Positions 1 to 9,511 of a stretch of DNA of 64,000 nucleotides are shown here, piece by piece. Numbering within the stretch: the first letter of the stretch is position 1; every line of letters begins with the position of its first letter. A program made the position numbers and the translations under genes. This stretch comes from Paludibacter jiangxiensis (GTDB lineage: Bacteria > Bacteroidota > Bacteroidia > Bacteroidales > Paludibacteraceae): NCBI GenBank assembly GCA_945870155.1, contig CAMBSB010000005.1:1-64000 (forward strand), read 5' to 3'. The notes under the pieces are model-generated. The model did no database searches. It had not been told where the DNA came from and saw only the letters and a program-made list of their open reading frames with translations.

Positions 1-1
1 C

Positions 2-841
2 TTGAAAGGTGGTGCCGGTGCAAGTTTTTTGAACAAAAGATTCGACAATACAGCTACAGATTTAAATAATTTAAATACCGGAAATGCAGCAATTGGCTCA
101 ATATTAAATGTTTATTTTGCCGGTGGATTAAATCTTGAAGTACCATTTCAAAATGGCTTATCAATTGTTGCCGGTTATCACTGGAATCATGCTTCAAACG
201 GTAGTTTTTATCAACCTAATTCGGGTATTAACATGTTAAATGCTTCATTGGGAGTAAAATACACACCCAATTTTCATTCGTTGATTGAGCCTCAAAAAAA
301 AGTGATTCCTTCATTGCCTCAGAAATTCAATATAGAACTTATCGCGTCGGGAGGTGCACGTGAGCTTTATTATTTAGACAACAAAATGTTTCCAACAGCT
401 TCAGTGGTTTTGGCAGCTTATCGTCAACTGGGTAATAATATTCGTTTAGGAATTGGTATTGATGGCTTTTATGATGGTGTATATGATGGAAATACTAAAT
501 TTCAAAGAACATATTTGCTTACAAATGAATTGAAAAACAAATTGAGAGTAGGAATAAGTTTACAACCTGAGTTGGTTTTTGGAAAAATGACTGCCGGAAT
601 GCATTTTGGTATGTATATTTATAACCCACTTCGAAATTTGGAGCCATATAAAGATGCAAAAGTAACAACACTGAATAAAGGCTTAATTTATCCGTATAAC
701 GTTGAAAATGAAGATGGTTGGTTTTATACACGTGCCTCACTTAAATATAGTTTAAGCAATCACCTGTTCGTGTCCTTAGGATTGAAAACTCATTTGCAGA
801 AAGCTGAATTTATTGAATGGGGTCTTGGGTATAAATTTTGA
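2..841 (+). CDS. Acyloxyacyl hydrolase, PagL-like lipid A 3-O-deacylase family (5' partial)
   Basis: The reading frame enters from the left edge, so the signal peptide and true start are missing; the TTG at position 2 is only the first possible codon in the window. Residues 58-83 (numbered from that codon) contain H-W-N-H-A-S-N-G followed by P-N-S-G-I-N. This matches the H-x-S-N-(A)G...NPGxN block of the PagL outer-membrane beta-barrel family, which removes an acyl chain from lipid A at the outer membrane. H63 and S65 would be the catalytic pair; I could not place the third catalytic residue. Alternating hydrophobic strands and a terminal aromatic (G-Y-K-F) fit an outer-membrane barrel. The gene converges on the TPR gene with a 19-nt gap and no obvious terminator. 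The family call is fairly secure; activity on lipid A is inferred. Confidence 0.75.
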   Translation: MKGGAGASFLNKRFDNTATDLNNLNTGNAAIGSILNVYFAGGLNLEVPFQNGLSIVAGYHWNHASNGSFYQPNSGINMLNASLGVKYTPNFHSLIEPQKKVIPSLPQKFNIELIASGGARELYYLDNKMFPTASVVLAAYRQLGNNIRLGIGIDGFYDGVYDGNTKFQRTYLLTNELKNKLRVGISLQPELVFGKMTAGMHFGMYIYNPLRNLEPYKDAKVTTLNKGLIYPYNVENEDGWFYTRASLKYSLSNHLFVSLGLKTHLQKAEFIEWGLGYKF

Positions 842-859
842 GAAATCATTTTTTTTAAA

Positions 860-3079
860 TTAATATCCCCCATATATTCGATATTGAATTTCATCAATTA
901 ATAGCATAAACTCGTCTTTATCAACACCATTGGCAATTATAAAAGCTTTATCAGTTTGAATTGCTTCAAAAAACACTTCCCAATTACCTTGTTGCAGTTC
1001 CAAACTTTTTTGGTAATAGCCTATTGCTTCTTCAAACTTATTTGAGCACCATGCTATATGTCCAGCATTCAAATAATTTTGTGCACTTTCGTCAACTTCA
1101 ATCGTCTTTTTTACGTAATAATCAGCTTGATTTAAATTTCCTGATACAAACGAGCACCATGTTATTGCTTTCCAAACCTTTACATTTCCATCAGCTTCGG
1201 CATCCAGTTTAAAATACACATTCAAAGCCTCTTTAAATTTTGATAATTCAACATAGCATTTGCCAATTTGCAACATTATATTCGCTTGGTTGGGTCTTAA
1301 ATAATCTAAACGAATGTAATAATCCAGTGCTTGCTGATAATTACCTGATAATCGATAACATAAAGCAGTTTTTCTGATAGTCCATAAATCATCAGGTTGA
1401 AGCAAATCGGCTTTTAAGTAAGCATCTAAAGCTTTAGCAATTTGCGATGTTTGTTGATACGAATATCCTAATTTTTGATATAACGATGCACTTGGAGTTT
1501 GCTCAACAAGCAGTTCGGTAAACAAATCAATGGCTTGAGTATAATGATTTTTCGAAAAATAATACTCCGAAACAGTTGTTTTAATATCGCTATTTGAAGC
1601 TAAAATATCAAAAAGAAAGGATTGGTGCATAAATAGGGATGAACCAAACATATCGGAAAAATCAGTATGCTGAGGATGTAATTTGAAAAATCTGAAAAGA
1701 TCCTGAATATATTGTTTTGAAATATTTTTTGAAAGTATGTCAGGAGCTAATATGGCTTCATCTTTAGCCATTTCTTCTATTTGTTCCGATTCCATTTTAA
1801 ACGATTGCTTGAGCATATTTCTTTGCGATTCAGGCATTTGAATAATGCTTAAACAAAAAGAATACTTGTCGGAATTACACATAGTATAATTGCCTACAAA
1901 AGCTGAAAGTATGGACTTCTCTTCCTGTTCGAAGAGTAGTTTTATGGCTGAATTTTTGGTATCGAAAGGTAAAAACCAATTGGATAATTCATTAAAAAAA
2001 GGAAAACTTTTTAACATTGAGAATGTACTCATATACACATCAGCACCTTCAAGCTGTAATTGACTCAATTCCTGAAGTTTATCCGAAACGCCGCTTTTTT
2101 CTAACATTTCTTGCCATTCTGGATTACCTTCATCCCACTCATCGGATTTTAGCAGATTTTCAGCATCCATTTTGTCTTTAAGTAATGGACTGATTTTCAT
2201 TACTTCTGGTAAAATTTCTTCTTTTAATTTTTTCGAAATTTTGTCAGTTTCAACAGTGCTTATTATTTGAATTATAATATTGCTGAAATTCTCGACAGTA
2301 TGATTGTCGTCGGTCAACAAAACTAATCTATTTCGTATGTTCGGAAAAAAAGGAATAAATCTATTATACTTCGCTAAAACAAAGCAAAGTCCAATCAAAG
2401 CTCTTTGTTTATTATCCTGATTATCAAGCAAACAACAGTCGAGTAGTAATAGTAATTTCGATTCATCAAACATGCGCCACAAGTTCAAACTTAAAGCCGA
2501 AATAAGTAAATTCTTTTCTAACCAGCCAGGATAATCAGATTTGATTATTTGTAAAAAAAGAGTTTTTTCTTCAGATTTTATAGAGCTGGTGAGCCAAAAA
2601 ATATTGAATAATTCATTCAATGCAGTTTCGTAATTCGACCTAAGTCTATCTAATTCAACCTTATGTGTATTTTCTAGATTTTGTAGAATGACTAGTTGAG
2701 AATGATAATATTTTAACGAAACAAGTAATTCATTGGGAGAATTATAATGTTTGGAGTACGGAAAGTATCGTTTTCGGGTATATTCAATGTTAGATGAATT
2801 ACGCATTAATAATTCTTCTCGCAATTCAGAATTAAGAATAAATATTTTTGCTATAAGTTTGTTATAAACGGTTTTACGTTGAGGGTCTTCCACTCCACTC
2901 ACATAATATCGGAGTAGATATTTATAATTTTGTTGCAATTCCTCGTAATTATCAACATATTCACCCATTTGGAGTTCATCAACTAATAATTTAACTTTAT
3001 CAAAAGCATTTTTGATATTTGCCATTGCCAAATAATTCAAAGCCATTTTATAAGTTGAATGTATTTGAGAGGAGTTCAT
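860..3079 (-). CDS. Tetratricopeptide repeat protein
   Basis: This 739-residue protein has no signal peptide, so it is probably cytoplasmic. The C-terminal part, about residues 530-700, holds at least five consecutive 34-residue TPR units with the usual small/large pattern, for example L-G-Y-S-Y and the following A-L-D-A-Y, then A-L-D-Y-Y, A-L-N-V-Y and A-I-G-Y-Y. The first 500 residues are mostly helical and charged, and I do not recognise a catalytic domain there. Such proteins are normally scaffolds for protein-protein contact. The neighbours (a PagL-like gene, convergent, and a Crp/Fnr regulator 101 nt upstream on the same strand) do not reveal a partner. Function unknown. Confidence 0.8.
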   Translation of the reverse strand: MNSSQIHSTYKMALNYLAMANIKNAFDKVKLLVDELQMGEYVDNYEELQQNYKYLLRYYVSGVEDPQRKTVYNKLIAKIFILNSELREELLMRNSSNIEYTRKRYFPYSKHYNSPNELLVSLKYYHSQLVILQNLENTHKVELDRLRSNYETALNELFNIFWLTSSIKSEEKTLFLQIIKSDYPGWLEKNLLISALSLNLWRMFDESKLLLLLDCCLLDNQDNKQRALIGLCFVLAKYNRFIPFFPNIRNRLVLLTDDNHTVENFSNIIIQIISTVETDKISKKLKEEILPEVMKISPLLKDKMDAENLLKSDEWDEGNPEWQEMLEKSGVSDKLQELSQLQLEGADVYMSTFSMLKSFPFFNELSNWFLPFDTKNSAIKLLFEQEEKSILSAFVGNYTMCNSDKYSFCLSIIQMPESQRNMLKQSFKMESEQIEEMAKDEAILAPDILSKNISKQYIQDLFRFFKLHPQHTDFSDMFGSSLFMHQSFLFDILASNSDIKTTVSEYYFSKNHYTQAIDLFTELLVEQTPSASLYQKLGYSYQQTSQIAKALDAYLKADLLQPDDLWTIRKTALCYRLSGNYQQALDYYIRLDYLRPNQANIMLQIGKCYVELSKFKEALNVYFKLDAEADGNVKVWKAITWCSFVSGNLNQADYYVKKTIEVDESAQNYLNAGHIAWCSNKFEEAIGYYQKSLELQQGNWEVFFEAIQTDKAFIIANGVDKDEFMLLIDEIQYRIYGGY

Positions 3080-3180
3080 TATTTATTGATGGTTTAAAAT
3101 TGTGAAAATAACTAGGTTTGAAATTGATTTTTTAAAATTATGAAATGCAAATACTTGACTATTTCTGAATTAAAACACAT

Positions 3181-3882
3181 TTAGCCCATTTTACTAATTC
3201 TACGCAGCCTGTCTTCGTCAATAATTTTTAATTTCCGACCATCCATAGCTATTATATGTTCGTTAACAAAATGCGATAAAGTGCGAATTGCGTTTGATGT
3301 TGTCATATTAGAAAGACTCGCTAAATCTTCACGCGAAAGATAAATATTAATCGTAGCACCATCTTCTTCAAGTCCATAATTTTTTCTCAATAAAAGTAAA
3401 GCTTCAGCCAATCTGCCTCGAATGTGTTTTTGAGTTAAGTTGATTGTTCTGGCATCTGAAGCACCTAAATCAAAAGCTAATTCTTCTAAAAACCTATAAC
3501 AGAAAGCATTGTTGTGTTTAAGAATAGAAATAAATATATTGGCTTTAATCATATAAATGACTGAATCCTCAAATGCAGAAACATTGGTATTGTATGTTTC
3601 ATTGGCAATAATTGCTCTGTATGCAAAATGTTCGCCCGGCTTTAACATTCTGATTATCTGCATTCTAGTCCCTACACCATCCTTAAAAACCTTAACTTTT
3701 CCTGAAACTAATATCATCATGTGAGTTGGTGCATCACCTTCACAGTATATTAGTTCATTTTTCTTAAAGAAATGGTGACTGTAATTGTTTTTCACATATT
3801 GTCTTTCATCTGGAGTTAAAATATCCCAAAAAGTTAACAGTTCCTCAATAGGTTTCAGATCCAATAATTGTTTTTTAGCCAT
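3181..3882 (-). CDS. Crp/Fnr family transcriptional regulator
   Basis: The 233-residue protein has an N-terminal cyclic-nucleotide-binding-type beta-roll (about residues 20-130, with the G-D-A-P-T and M-L-K-P-G-E-H-F turns), a long dimerisation helix, and a C-terminal winged helix (about 180-230) with L-S-R-E-D-L-A-S-L-S-N-M-T as the recognition HTH. There is no Fnr-type N-terminal cysteine cluster, so it is unlikely to be an Fe-S oxygen sensor; the ligand is unknown. A -7 type box reading TAAATTTG on the minus strand lies at 3926-3933, about 45 bases before the ATG. It is divergent from the Lnb-like gene across a 330-bp spacer, so it may regulate itself or that gene, which is inference only. 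Confidence 0.87.
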   Translation of the reverse strand: MAKKQLLDLKPIEELLTFWDILTPDERQYVKNNYSHHFFKKNELIYCEGDAPTHMMILVSGKVKVFKDGVGTRMQIIRMLKPGEHFAYRAIIANETYNTNVSAFEDSVIYMIKANIFISILKHNNAFCYRFLEELAFDLGASDARTINLTQKHIRGRLAEALLLLRKNYGLEEDGATINIYLSREDLASLSNMTTSNAIRTLSHFVNEHIIAMDGRKLKIIDEDRLRRISKMG

Positions 3883-4215
3883 AATTGTTTTGAAGAAATA
3901 TGTTTGACAACATTGTTATAAAGCACAAATTTAGTGATTTTTCGATAAACAACATGCTTTTTTTCGAAAAATCGAATTATTTTTTCAATAATGCAAGTAT
4001 TATCATCTATAATAGAGAGCTTTTTATAATTTATTATCAATTTCGGGTATTAAATAGTTTTTAAATTTTTTCATTGCCTCCAATTTTTAAATTTATTGTT
4101 ATTACATTTGCAGTCAAAATATTCAGGATATAAAATAAGCTTTATAGCAGGTGTTTAAATCTTAATGAATTTAAGTTATAATTGCCAAACTTCAAAAAAA
4201 AACAAAATTGAATCT

Positions 4216-5430
4216 ATGAAAAAAATTCTCCTTTTTGTAGCTTTTTGCTTCATTTATAGCAACATAAACGCACAACAAATTATATTTTCAGATTCAGTAC
4301 AAATTAGTTTAATTACTTGTGCACCCGGCCAAGAGGTATATGCGAAATTTGGACATACCGGATTGAGAGTTAATGATTTATCAAATGGATTGGACGTTGT
4401 TTTTAATTATGGGATATTCAGTTTTAATACCGAAAACTTTTATTTCAAATTTATAAAAGGTGAAACCGATTATTTGCTTGGTGTACAACTTACCAGCGAC
4501 TTTTTAACTGAATACAAGCTGCGAAATTCGATGGTATGGGAACAAATCCTGAACTTATCGCTATCAGAAAAACGTAAAATAATAAATGATTTATTAATCA
4601 ATTACGAGCCGCAAAATAGAGTTTACCGTTATAATTTTATATTTGACAACTGTGCTACCCGTCCCAGAGATAAAATAATTTCAGGACTTGATGGTCAAAT
4701 TCAATATAGTAAACATTTGAATATCATTACTTATCGTCAGTGGGTAGGAAGATATGTTGGTGAAGATACCTGGCTTAAATTTGGTATTGACCTTATTTTT
4801 GGCATGGATGCCGATAAAAATTGTAAGCCTTTTCAAAGCATGTTTTTACCTGAAATATTGATGGCTGAATTTCAAAATTCAAATGTCGTACAAGCTGACA
4901 CGACAAACACAAAAAGACTAGTCGCAAGCAATAATATCTTGGTTCAAGCAAGCGTTAAAAGCACAAAAGAATCAAGTATTCAAAACCAGCCTCTGTTCTT
5001 TACTTTACTACTTTTGTTTTTTGGAATTATAATTTCGTTTATTGAAATAAAACGACATAAATATTTCAAACTTTTTGACTCAATATTACTCATTGTTACA
5101 GGTTTTATTGGTATTGTCGCTTTTTATCTTATGTTCATTTCCATACATCCTATGGTAAAAAACAATTTAAACCTGCTGTGGCTTAATCCACTCAACTTAA
5201 TTGCAGCAATTTTAATTTGGATAAAAGGGCAAAAAAAATTGTTGAATATTTATATGATAATAAGTCTTGCTTTTATTTTAATCATTTTAATAGTAACTGC
5301 ATTTTCACTTCAATTTTTGAATCTTGCATTCATTCCGCTTATTATACTTTTATTGCTCAGATATACAATGTGGATTTTTGATTATAACAAAAAATTTATT
5401 CACCGTAACATTTATTCATCGCATAAGTAA
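4216..5430 (+). CDS. Lnb/DUF4105 domain membrane protein (possible lipoprotein N-acyltransferase)
   Basis: I chose the ATG at 4216 rather than the in-frame one at 4165 because M-K-K-I-L-L-F-V-A-F begins a clear signal peptide ending near N-A-Q. The product is 404 residues: a periplasmic N-terminal domain, then about five membrane helices in the last 130 residues. The domain has F-G-H-T-G-L-R-V (His47) and F-D-N-C-A-T-R-P-R-D (Cys146), the Cys/His pair of the DUF4105 (Lnb_N) family. Recent work on Bacteroides implicates this family in N-acylation of lipoproteins, the step done by Lnt in Proteobacteria; assigning that role here is inference. A TACATTTG -7 box lies at 4103-4110. The gene ends at a strong bidirectional terminator. 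Confidence 0.75.
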   Translation: MKKILLFVAFCFIYSNINAQQIIFSDSVQISLITCAPGQEVYAKFGHTGLRVNDLSNGLDVVFNYGIFSFNTENFYFKFIKGETDYLLGVQLTSDFLTEYKLRNSMVWEQILNLSLSEKRKIINDLLINYEPQNRVYRYNFIFDNCATRPRDKIISGLDGQIQYSKHLNIITYRQWVGRYVGEDTWLKFGIDLIFGMDADKNCKPFQSMFLPEILMAEFQNSNVVQADTTNTKRLVASNNILVQASVKSTKESSIQNQPLFFTLLLLFFGIIISFIEIKRHKYFKLFDSILLIVTGFIGIVAFYLMFISIHPMVKNNLNLLWLNPLNLIAAILIWIKGQKKLLNIYMIISLAFILIILIVTAFSLQFLNLAFIPLIILLLLRYTMWIFDYNKKFIHRNIYSSHK

Positions 5431-5436
5431 TCTATA

Positions 5437-5477
5437 AAAAAACCACCCTGAAAGTTCATATTTCAGGGTGGTTTTTT
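5437..5477. terminator. Bidirectional rho-independent terminator
   Basis: AACCACCCTGAAA (5441-5453) pairs perfectly with TTTCAGGGTGGTT (5461-5473) around a 7-nt loop. It has an A-run on the left and a T-run on the right, so it can terminate both the Lnb-like gene (+) and the convergent DMP19 gene (-). Confidence 0.93.
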
Positions 5478-5494
5478 ATTTATAAAGCAGATAT

Positions 5495-5998
5495 TTATTC
5501 TTTTATAACATTGCCAAAATCTTCAATATGATCATCGACATAAGCTGCAATTAATGACGTTTGCTGTTCCTCAATATTAAAATAGTGCTCTTCCAATTCA
5601 TCAAAAACCTCAAAATCAACATACATAGCATTAAATTCTTCTTCGCTGGTTTCGCGTTCGAGTTCCTTTTTGTTAGGATCGTAAATTTCTTTTGCTTTGT
5701 AAATCAATTTTCCCAGTTCCAAAGCACCAAATTGTTTAATTGCTTTGGCAAAAGGATTCTCGAAAATATAACTACCATAACCATTCTGAATTAATTGCAC
5801 AAAACCTCCCTCGCGCATTTCGGTACTGAAAAAATGCCATGCCAATAAAGTATGTTGCGATCCATTTAGTTTCGACATATTTTCGGCTGTAAGCTGTCCT
5901 CCTATTTCCTGTAAATATGCATCTATAAATACCTGTAGGAATTCATCCATTCCTTTTTCAATAGCTTCAGCAAGGGCTTTGTCTTTAATTTGAATCAT
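5495..5998 (-). CDS. DMP19 family protein (DUF4375)
   Basis: The 167-residue protein has the DMP19/DUF4375 signature: a helical N-terminus followed by H-T-L-L-A-W-H-F-F-S-T-E-M-R-E-G-G-F and Q-L-I-Q-N-G-Y-G at about residues 48-75. No signal peptide or membrane helix is visible. In the Neisseria DMP19 protein the fold acts as a DNA mimic, but most bacterial members are uncharacterised and that role should not be assumed here. It stands alone between the shared terminator at 5437-5477 and the amylase gene. The acidic C-terminal part (many E and D) is typical for the family. Confidence 0.7.
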   Translation of the reverse strand: MIQIKDKALAEAIEKGMDEFLQVFIDAYLQEIGGQLTAENMSKLNGSQHTLLAWHFFSTEMREGGFVQLIQNGYGSYIFENPFAKAIKQFGALELGKLIYKAKEIYDPNKKELERETSEEEFNAMYVDFEVFDELEEHYFNIEEQQTSLIAAYVDDHIEDFGNVIKE

Positions 5999-6098
5999 AA
6001 TTGTTTTATATATTTAAGCCATAATAATTTGAATATCAAACTACTATATTCCGATTTAGAACAGAACTTATTTTATACTTTTACTTATTAATGTAAAA

Positions 6099-8474
6099 TT
6101 AATTTACCAGCACTTCAACACTAAATGCTGCTAATGTTATTCTAATATTATTCGTTTTAACATCAAATTTATTGTTAAAAGTAGCTTTCAGATTTTCTGC
6201 TTTAAGCGTTTCTGGTAATTTGATATCAAAAGTACTGCTTTTTGCTGAATTATTGATTAACACAATAGCCTCTTTATTAAAATACTTACGAGCATAAACC
6301 CATGATTCGGGCTTTGTTTCAATATTTATAAAATCACCATAAACTAAAACCGGATTTTGACTCCTTAAATGTGTTAGTTTCGCTAAATTATTCCAAAGTT
6401 TTGTTTCACGATTATTCCAACCATCAAAACGCATCATTTTTCTACAATCAGGATCATTAGCACCTGTCATACCAATTTCATCACCGTAAAATATAACAGG
6501 AACACCGGGAATTGTAAGATTAAATGCATGAAAAAGCAATAATTTATCATAAGCCGTGGAGTCTGTTATGCCTATTTCACGCAACCATCCTGCTGCTTTG
6601 GTATCTTCCCCTGGAATTAAATCGCCAGATGCTTGAGCCATGAAACGTGGTTTATCATGATTTCCGGATATATACCCCATTAAATTATGTGTGCCAAAAA
6701 TATTTAAACTTGAACGGAAAACATCCTGCACACGTGTTAAATCGCCACCGCCCGAACCTGCAAAAGTAGTATTGGCAATATCGTACACATTAAAATCGAA
6801 TTGCCCATCGAGCATGCCTGTAGTAAGATAACTGGCTATTAATTTGGAACTTCCGTAGGTTTCGCCAACCTGATATGGAAGTTTACCTTTCAATTCTCGC
6901 TTCATTTTCAATGTCAACATGCGCCAAAATTCTTCATTAACATGTTTACAGGCATCATGTCGGAAGCCATCAATTTTAAATTCTTTCAACCAAAACAAGG
7001 CTGAATCGGACATCATATTAACAACTACCGGGTTTGAATAATCCAATGATGGCATAAAAGTGTCAAACCAGGTTGTTAGTCGGTATTCATCCCATTTCTC
7101 AACATTCAAGCTTCCATCGGGCAAAATAAGTTGAGTTGCAAGCTCAGGATGTTGCTTATACAGTGGATGAGCTTCGTGAACATGATTGGCAACATAATCA
7201 AGTAAAATATTGATATTTTTTTTATGTGCATCGTTCACTAAATTTTTAAGTTCACCATTTGTTCCAAAACGAAAATCAACTTGTGATGAGGATATTGGCC
7301 AATATCCATGATAACCTGAAAACTTTGTATTTGCAATTTTTGAATATCCATAAGGTTCAAGCGGATTTTGATTCAATGGTGAAATCCACAGTGTATTTAC
7401 ACCAAGTTTTTCGAAATATCCATCATTTATTTTATTTTGCAATCCGGCTATATCACCACCCCAAAAATCAACTTTTGGATTGACATCCGGTCTATTTAAT
7501 GGTTTGTCATTCGACTTATCGCCATTTAAAAATCTGTCAATCAGCATAAAATACATAATCTGAGCATGTTTGTCCGTACGCTTGATTTGTGAACTTTGAG
7601 TAAGCACTTCTCCTTTGTGTAGCGGAATTAAAACATCGTTACTAACCCCATAAGTATTACTTGCCCAAACCCGTATAAACGAACGGTCAGTTTCACTAGC
7701 TTCTTTGGGAATCTTAACACATATCTCTCCAGTTTTAATTTTCACGAAATTTGTTGGCAAGCGGTAATTTTGCCAAAATACAAACACTTCATTCACTTCA
7801 TTTTGAAATGATAATTGAATGCTTTCTTTTTCAAAATCATCTGTTAATAATACAGGGAACGAATCATTTTTACCGGCAATTTGCATAATGGAATTAAACT
7901 TTCCAAATCCATTATCTACTTTATTCGGATTGTTAGTGTCGTGATTTTGATCACCATCTATTAGCATTTGGTATAGATAAGAACCCGGACTCAAATTCAG
8001 GGTAATTTCGTACAATCCTTTGTCGTTCAAGATTAAATCAGGCATGCGCGATGGTGTCCAGTCATTCATTTGACCGGCAATTTGTACTTTTTTGAAGCTT
8101 TTACCTTGAGGATTGAACGTGAACTTGTAATTCACTTTGTCTGTTTTCCGACAAGGAACAGAAAAAGGAATCCCTTTAACCCAAATTTGAACATCTACAA
8201 ATTGATCCATTGCTTCATTTACAGTTAATATGGCTGTTGATTTATCTTGGCTTATCTTAATATCAATATGCTGATCGGTACAATTAACTGAATCAATTTC
8301 AGTAACATTTAAAATAAAATCTTGTAGAAAAATTTTGTTTTCTCCCACATCAAGCGTCAATAAACTATTGATATTCAGATTATTTTCATTTTCAGGTTCT
8401 AAATTTAATTTAGGTTGACAAGCAATAAATAAATTACTTAAAAGTGCTAATAAAATGTATTTTTTCATATTCAA
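6099..8474 (-). CDS. GH13 alpha-amylase family lipoprotein with N-terminal starch-binding-type domain
   Basis: The 791-residue protein starts with a lipoprotein signal peptide whose lipobox ends N-L-F-I-A-C (Cys19), so it is membrane anchored, probably surface or periplasmic. Residues ~115-195 resemble a CBM48/AMPK-type glycogen-binding fold (Q-I-A-G-Q-M-N-D-W-T, then L-Y-Q-M-L-I-D-G). The catalytic barrel shows all four GH13 regions: D426-Y-V-A-N-H, G-F-R-H-D507-A-C-K-H (nucleophile Asp507), V-G-E538-T (acid/base) and G-N-H-D607. The second Met (residue 3) is an equally possible start. It probably cleaves alpha-1,4 glucans or maltodextrins. Unlike classical SusG it stands alone, without SusC/D neighbours. 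A CAAAAATA element at 8500-8507 (TATTTTTG on the coding strand) is a plausible -7 box. Confidence 0.88.
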   Translation of the reverse strand: MNMKKYILLALLSNLFIACQPKLNLEPENENNLNINSLLTLDVGENKIFLQDFILNVTEIDSVNCTDQHIDIKISQDKSTAILTVNEAMDQFVDVQIWVKGIPFSVPCRKTDKVNYKFTFNPQGKSFKKVQIAGQMNDWTPSRMPDLILNDKGLYEITLNLSPGSYLYQMLIDGDQNHDTNNPNKVDNGFGKFNSIMQIAGKNDSFPVLLTDDFEKESIQLSFQNEVNEVFVFWQNYRLPTNFVKIKTGEICVKIPKEASETDRSFIRVWASNTYGVSNDVLIPLHKGEVLTQSSQIKRTDKHAQIMYFMLIDRFLNGDKSNDKPLNRPDVNPKVDFWGGDIAGLQNKINDGYFEKLGVNTLWISPLNQNPLEPYGYSKIANTKFSGYHGYWPISSSQVDFRFGTNGELKNLVNDAHKKNINILLDYVANHVHEAHPLYKQHPELATQLILPDGSLNVEKWDEYRLTTWFDTFMPSLDYSNPVVVNMMSDSALFWLKEFKIDGFRHDACKHVNEEFWRMLTLKMKRELKGKLPYQVGETYGSSKLIASYLTTGMLDGQFDFNVYDIANTTFAGSGGGDLTRVQDVFRSSLNIFGTHNLMGYISGNHDKPRFMAQASGDLIPGEDTKAAGWLREIGITDSTAYDKLLLFHAFNLTIPGVPVIFYGDEIGMTGANDPDCRKMMRFDGWNNRETKLWNNLAKLTHLRSQNPVLVYGDFINIETKPESWVYARKYFNKEAIVLINNSAKSSTFDIKLPETLKAENLKATFNNKFDVKTNNIRITLAAFSVEVLVN

Positions 8475-8680
8475 AATAAATTATGTTTGATATTTTTTTC
8501 AAAAATACAAAAAAGGATTCACCCAGACATTACTATCTTGTGATAGAGTTATTATTTATTACGCAAACGTTTTAGAAAAGCCAGAATACTTATATTAATG
8601 AAGAGCAAAATTAATTTTTTATAAAAATGAAAGCTTTAAATATAGAAGCTGATTATCTAATCATTAGAGTAAATACGTGT
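8475..8680. other. Intergenic spacer upstream of the amylase gene
   Basis: This AT-rich stretch, part of the 348-bp gap 8475-8822, holds the probable amylase -7 box at 8500-8507. I see no reading frame or repeat of note in the remainder. Confidence 0.5.
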
Positions 8681-8717
8681 AAAAAAAACAGCTTGATAAT
8701 AATATCAAACTGTTTTT
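8681..8717 (-). terminator. Terminator of the CsbD/lipoprotein/lmo0937 operon
   Basis: Read on the minus strand, AAAACAG-T-TTGATA pairs with TATCAA-G-CTGTTTT (one T/G-type interior mismatch, 4-nt loop) and is followed by a run of at least eight T. It lies 106 nt beyond the last stop codon of the operon and is also A-rich on the other side, so weak termination in both directions is possible. Confidence 0.8.
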
Positions 8718-8822
8718 ACGAGATGTAAACTAAACAAAACTTTCAATAGTTAAAGCCTTAACTAACAAAGCATAGTTAAAAATTCGCATTAAAGAAAATT
8801 CATAAAAAAAAGTATTTTTGTT

Positions 8823-8975
8823 TTATAAAGGTCTACCTTTAATAATACGGAAAATAACTGCAATTAATGCTATTACTAAAAGCACATGAATAATACTTCC
8901 AGCACTGTATGCAAAAAAACCGATAGCCCAAAGAATAACTAATATTATAGCTATTAAATATAGTAGATTGCTCAT
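8823..8975 (-). CDS. lmo0937 family small membrane protein
   Basis: This 50-codon gene reads M-S-N-L-L-Y-L-I-A-I at the start and ends R-I-I-K-G-R-P-L. It consists of two hydrophobic helices (about residues 4-21 and 28-45) joined by F-F-A-Y-S-A-G-S, which is the hallmark pattern of the lmo0937 family (I-L-V-I-L-W-A-I-G-F-F, then I-I-H-V-L-L-V-I-A). These peptides are widespread, predicted inner-membrane and uncharacterised. They are often found beside CsbD-type stress genes, as here: this is the third gene after CsbD and a lipoprotein on the same strand, 39 nt downstream of the latter. The terminator at 8681-8717 follows. Family match is strong; the biochemical role is unknown. Confidence 0.88.
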   Translation of the reverse strand: MSNLLYLIAIILVILWAIGFFAYSAGSIIHVLLVIALIAVIFRIIKGRPL

Positions 8976-9014
8976 AAATTTTAATTAAATTATTGAATTT
9001 GTATGTTTAAAGAA

Positions 9015-9485
9015 TTATTTTTTGCTGTTATCAACACCTAAATCTTTGATTGCTTGTCCTAAATTATCCATATCATTTTTAAATTCACGTTTAAATTTAT
9101 TCCAGTCTCTTTGTGTTTTTTGATAATTATAAATACGTGCATTCAGGTTTTCATTTCTTTTTACCAATGTATCAATTCTTTCGGCATATATTTTATCATT
9201 TTTTTTATCTGAGTTATTCATTTTCACTTTCAATTCGGCAATACTAACATCGTTTTTGCGAATTTGTAATTCCGACTCAAGTTTAAAAGCTTTTAGTTCA
9301 TCAGCTGTAGCAGTTTGATCAGCAACTTCATAAGCATTTTCTTGTGCTTCCTGAAGTTTTTCTTCGGCAACTAATACTTTATCTTCGGCTACTTTATTTT
9401 TTTGATCCGACGACATACAAGCTGTAAATGTTCCTACTGAAATAATTGTGATTGAACACACAATTACGAATGTTATTTTTTTCAT
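9015..9485 (-). CDS. Coiled-coil lipoprotein in a stress-type operon
   Basis: The 156-residue product has a signal peptide with a lipobox F-T-A-C (Cys23) and then about 130 residues of highly charged heptad-like helix rich in K, E, N and D, predicted to form a coiled coil. The mature protein would be tethered to a membrane and elongated. I do not recognise a named family with certainty; the pattern resembles stress-response proteins of Bacteroidota described as sll1863-like. It lies 26 nt after the CsbD gene and 39 nt before the lmo0937 gene on the same strand, so the three are very probably one operon. Confidence 0.7.
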   Translation of the reverse strand: MKKITFVIVCSITIISVGTFTACMSSDQKNKVAEDKVLVAEEKLQEAQENAYEVADQTATADELKAFKLESELQIRKNDVSIAELKVKMNNSDKKNDKIYAERIDTLVKRNENLNARIYNYQKTQRDWNKFKREFKNDMDNLGQAIKDLGVDNSKK

Positions 9486-9511
9486 GACCCTTGTGTTTAA
9501 AAAATTGATAA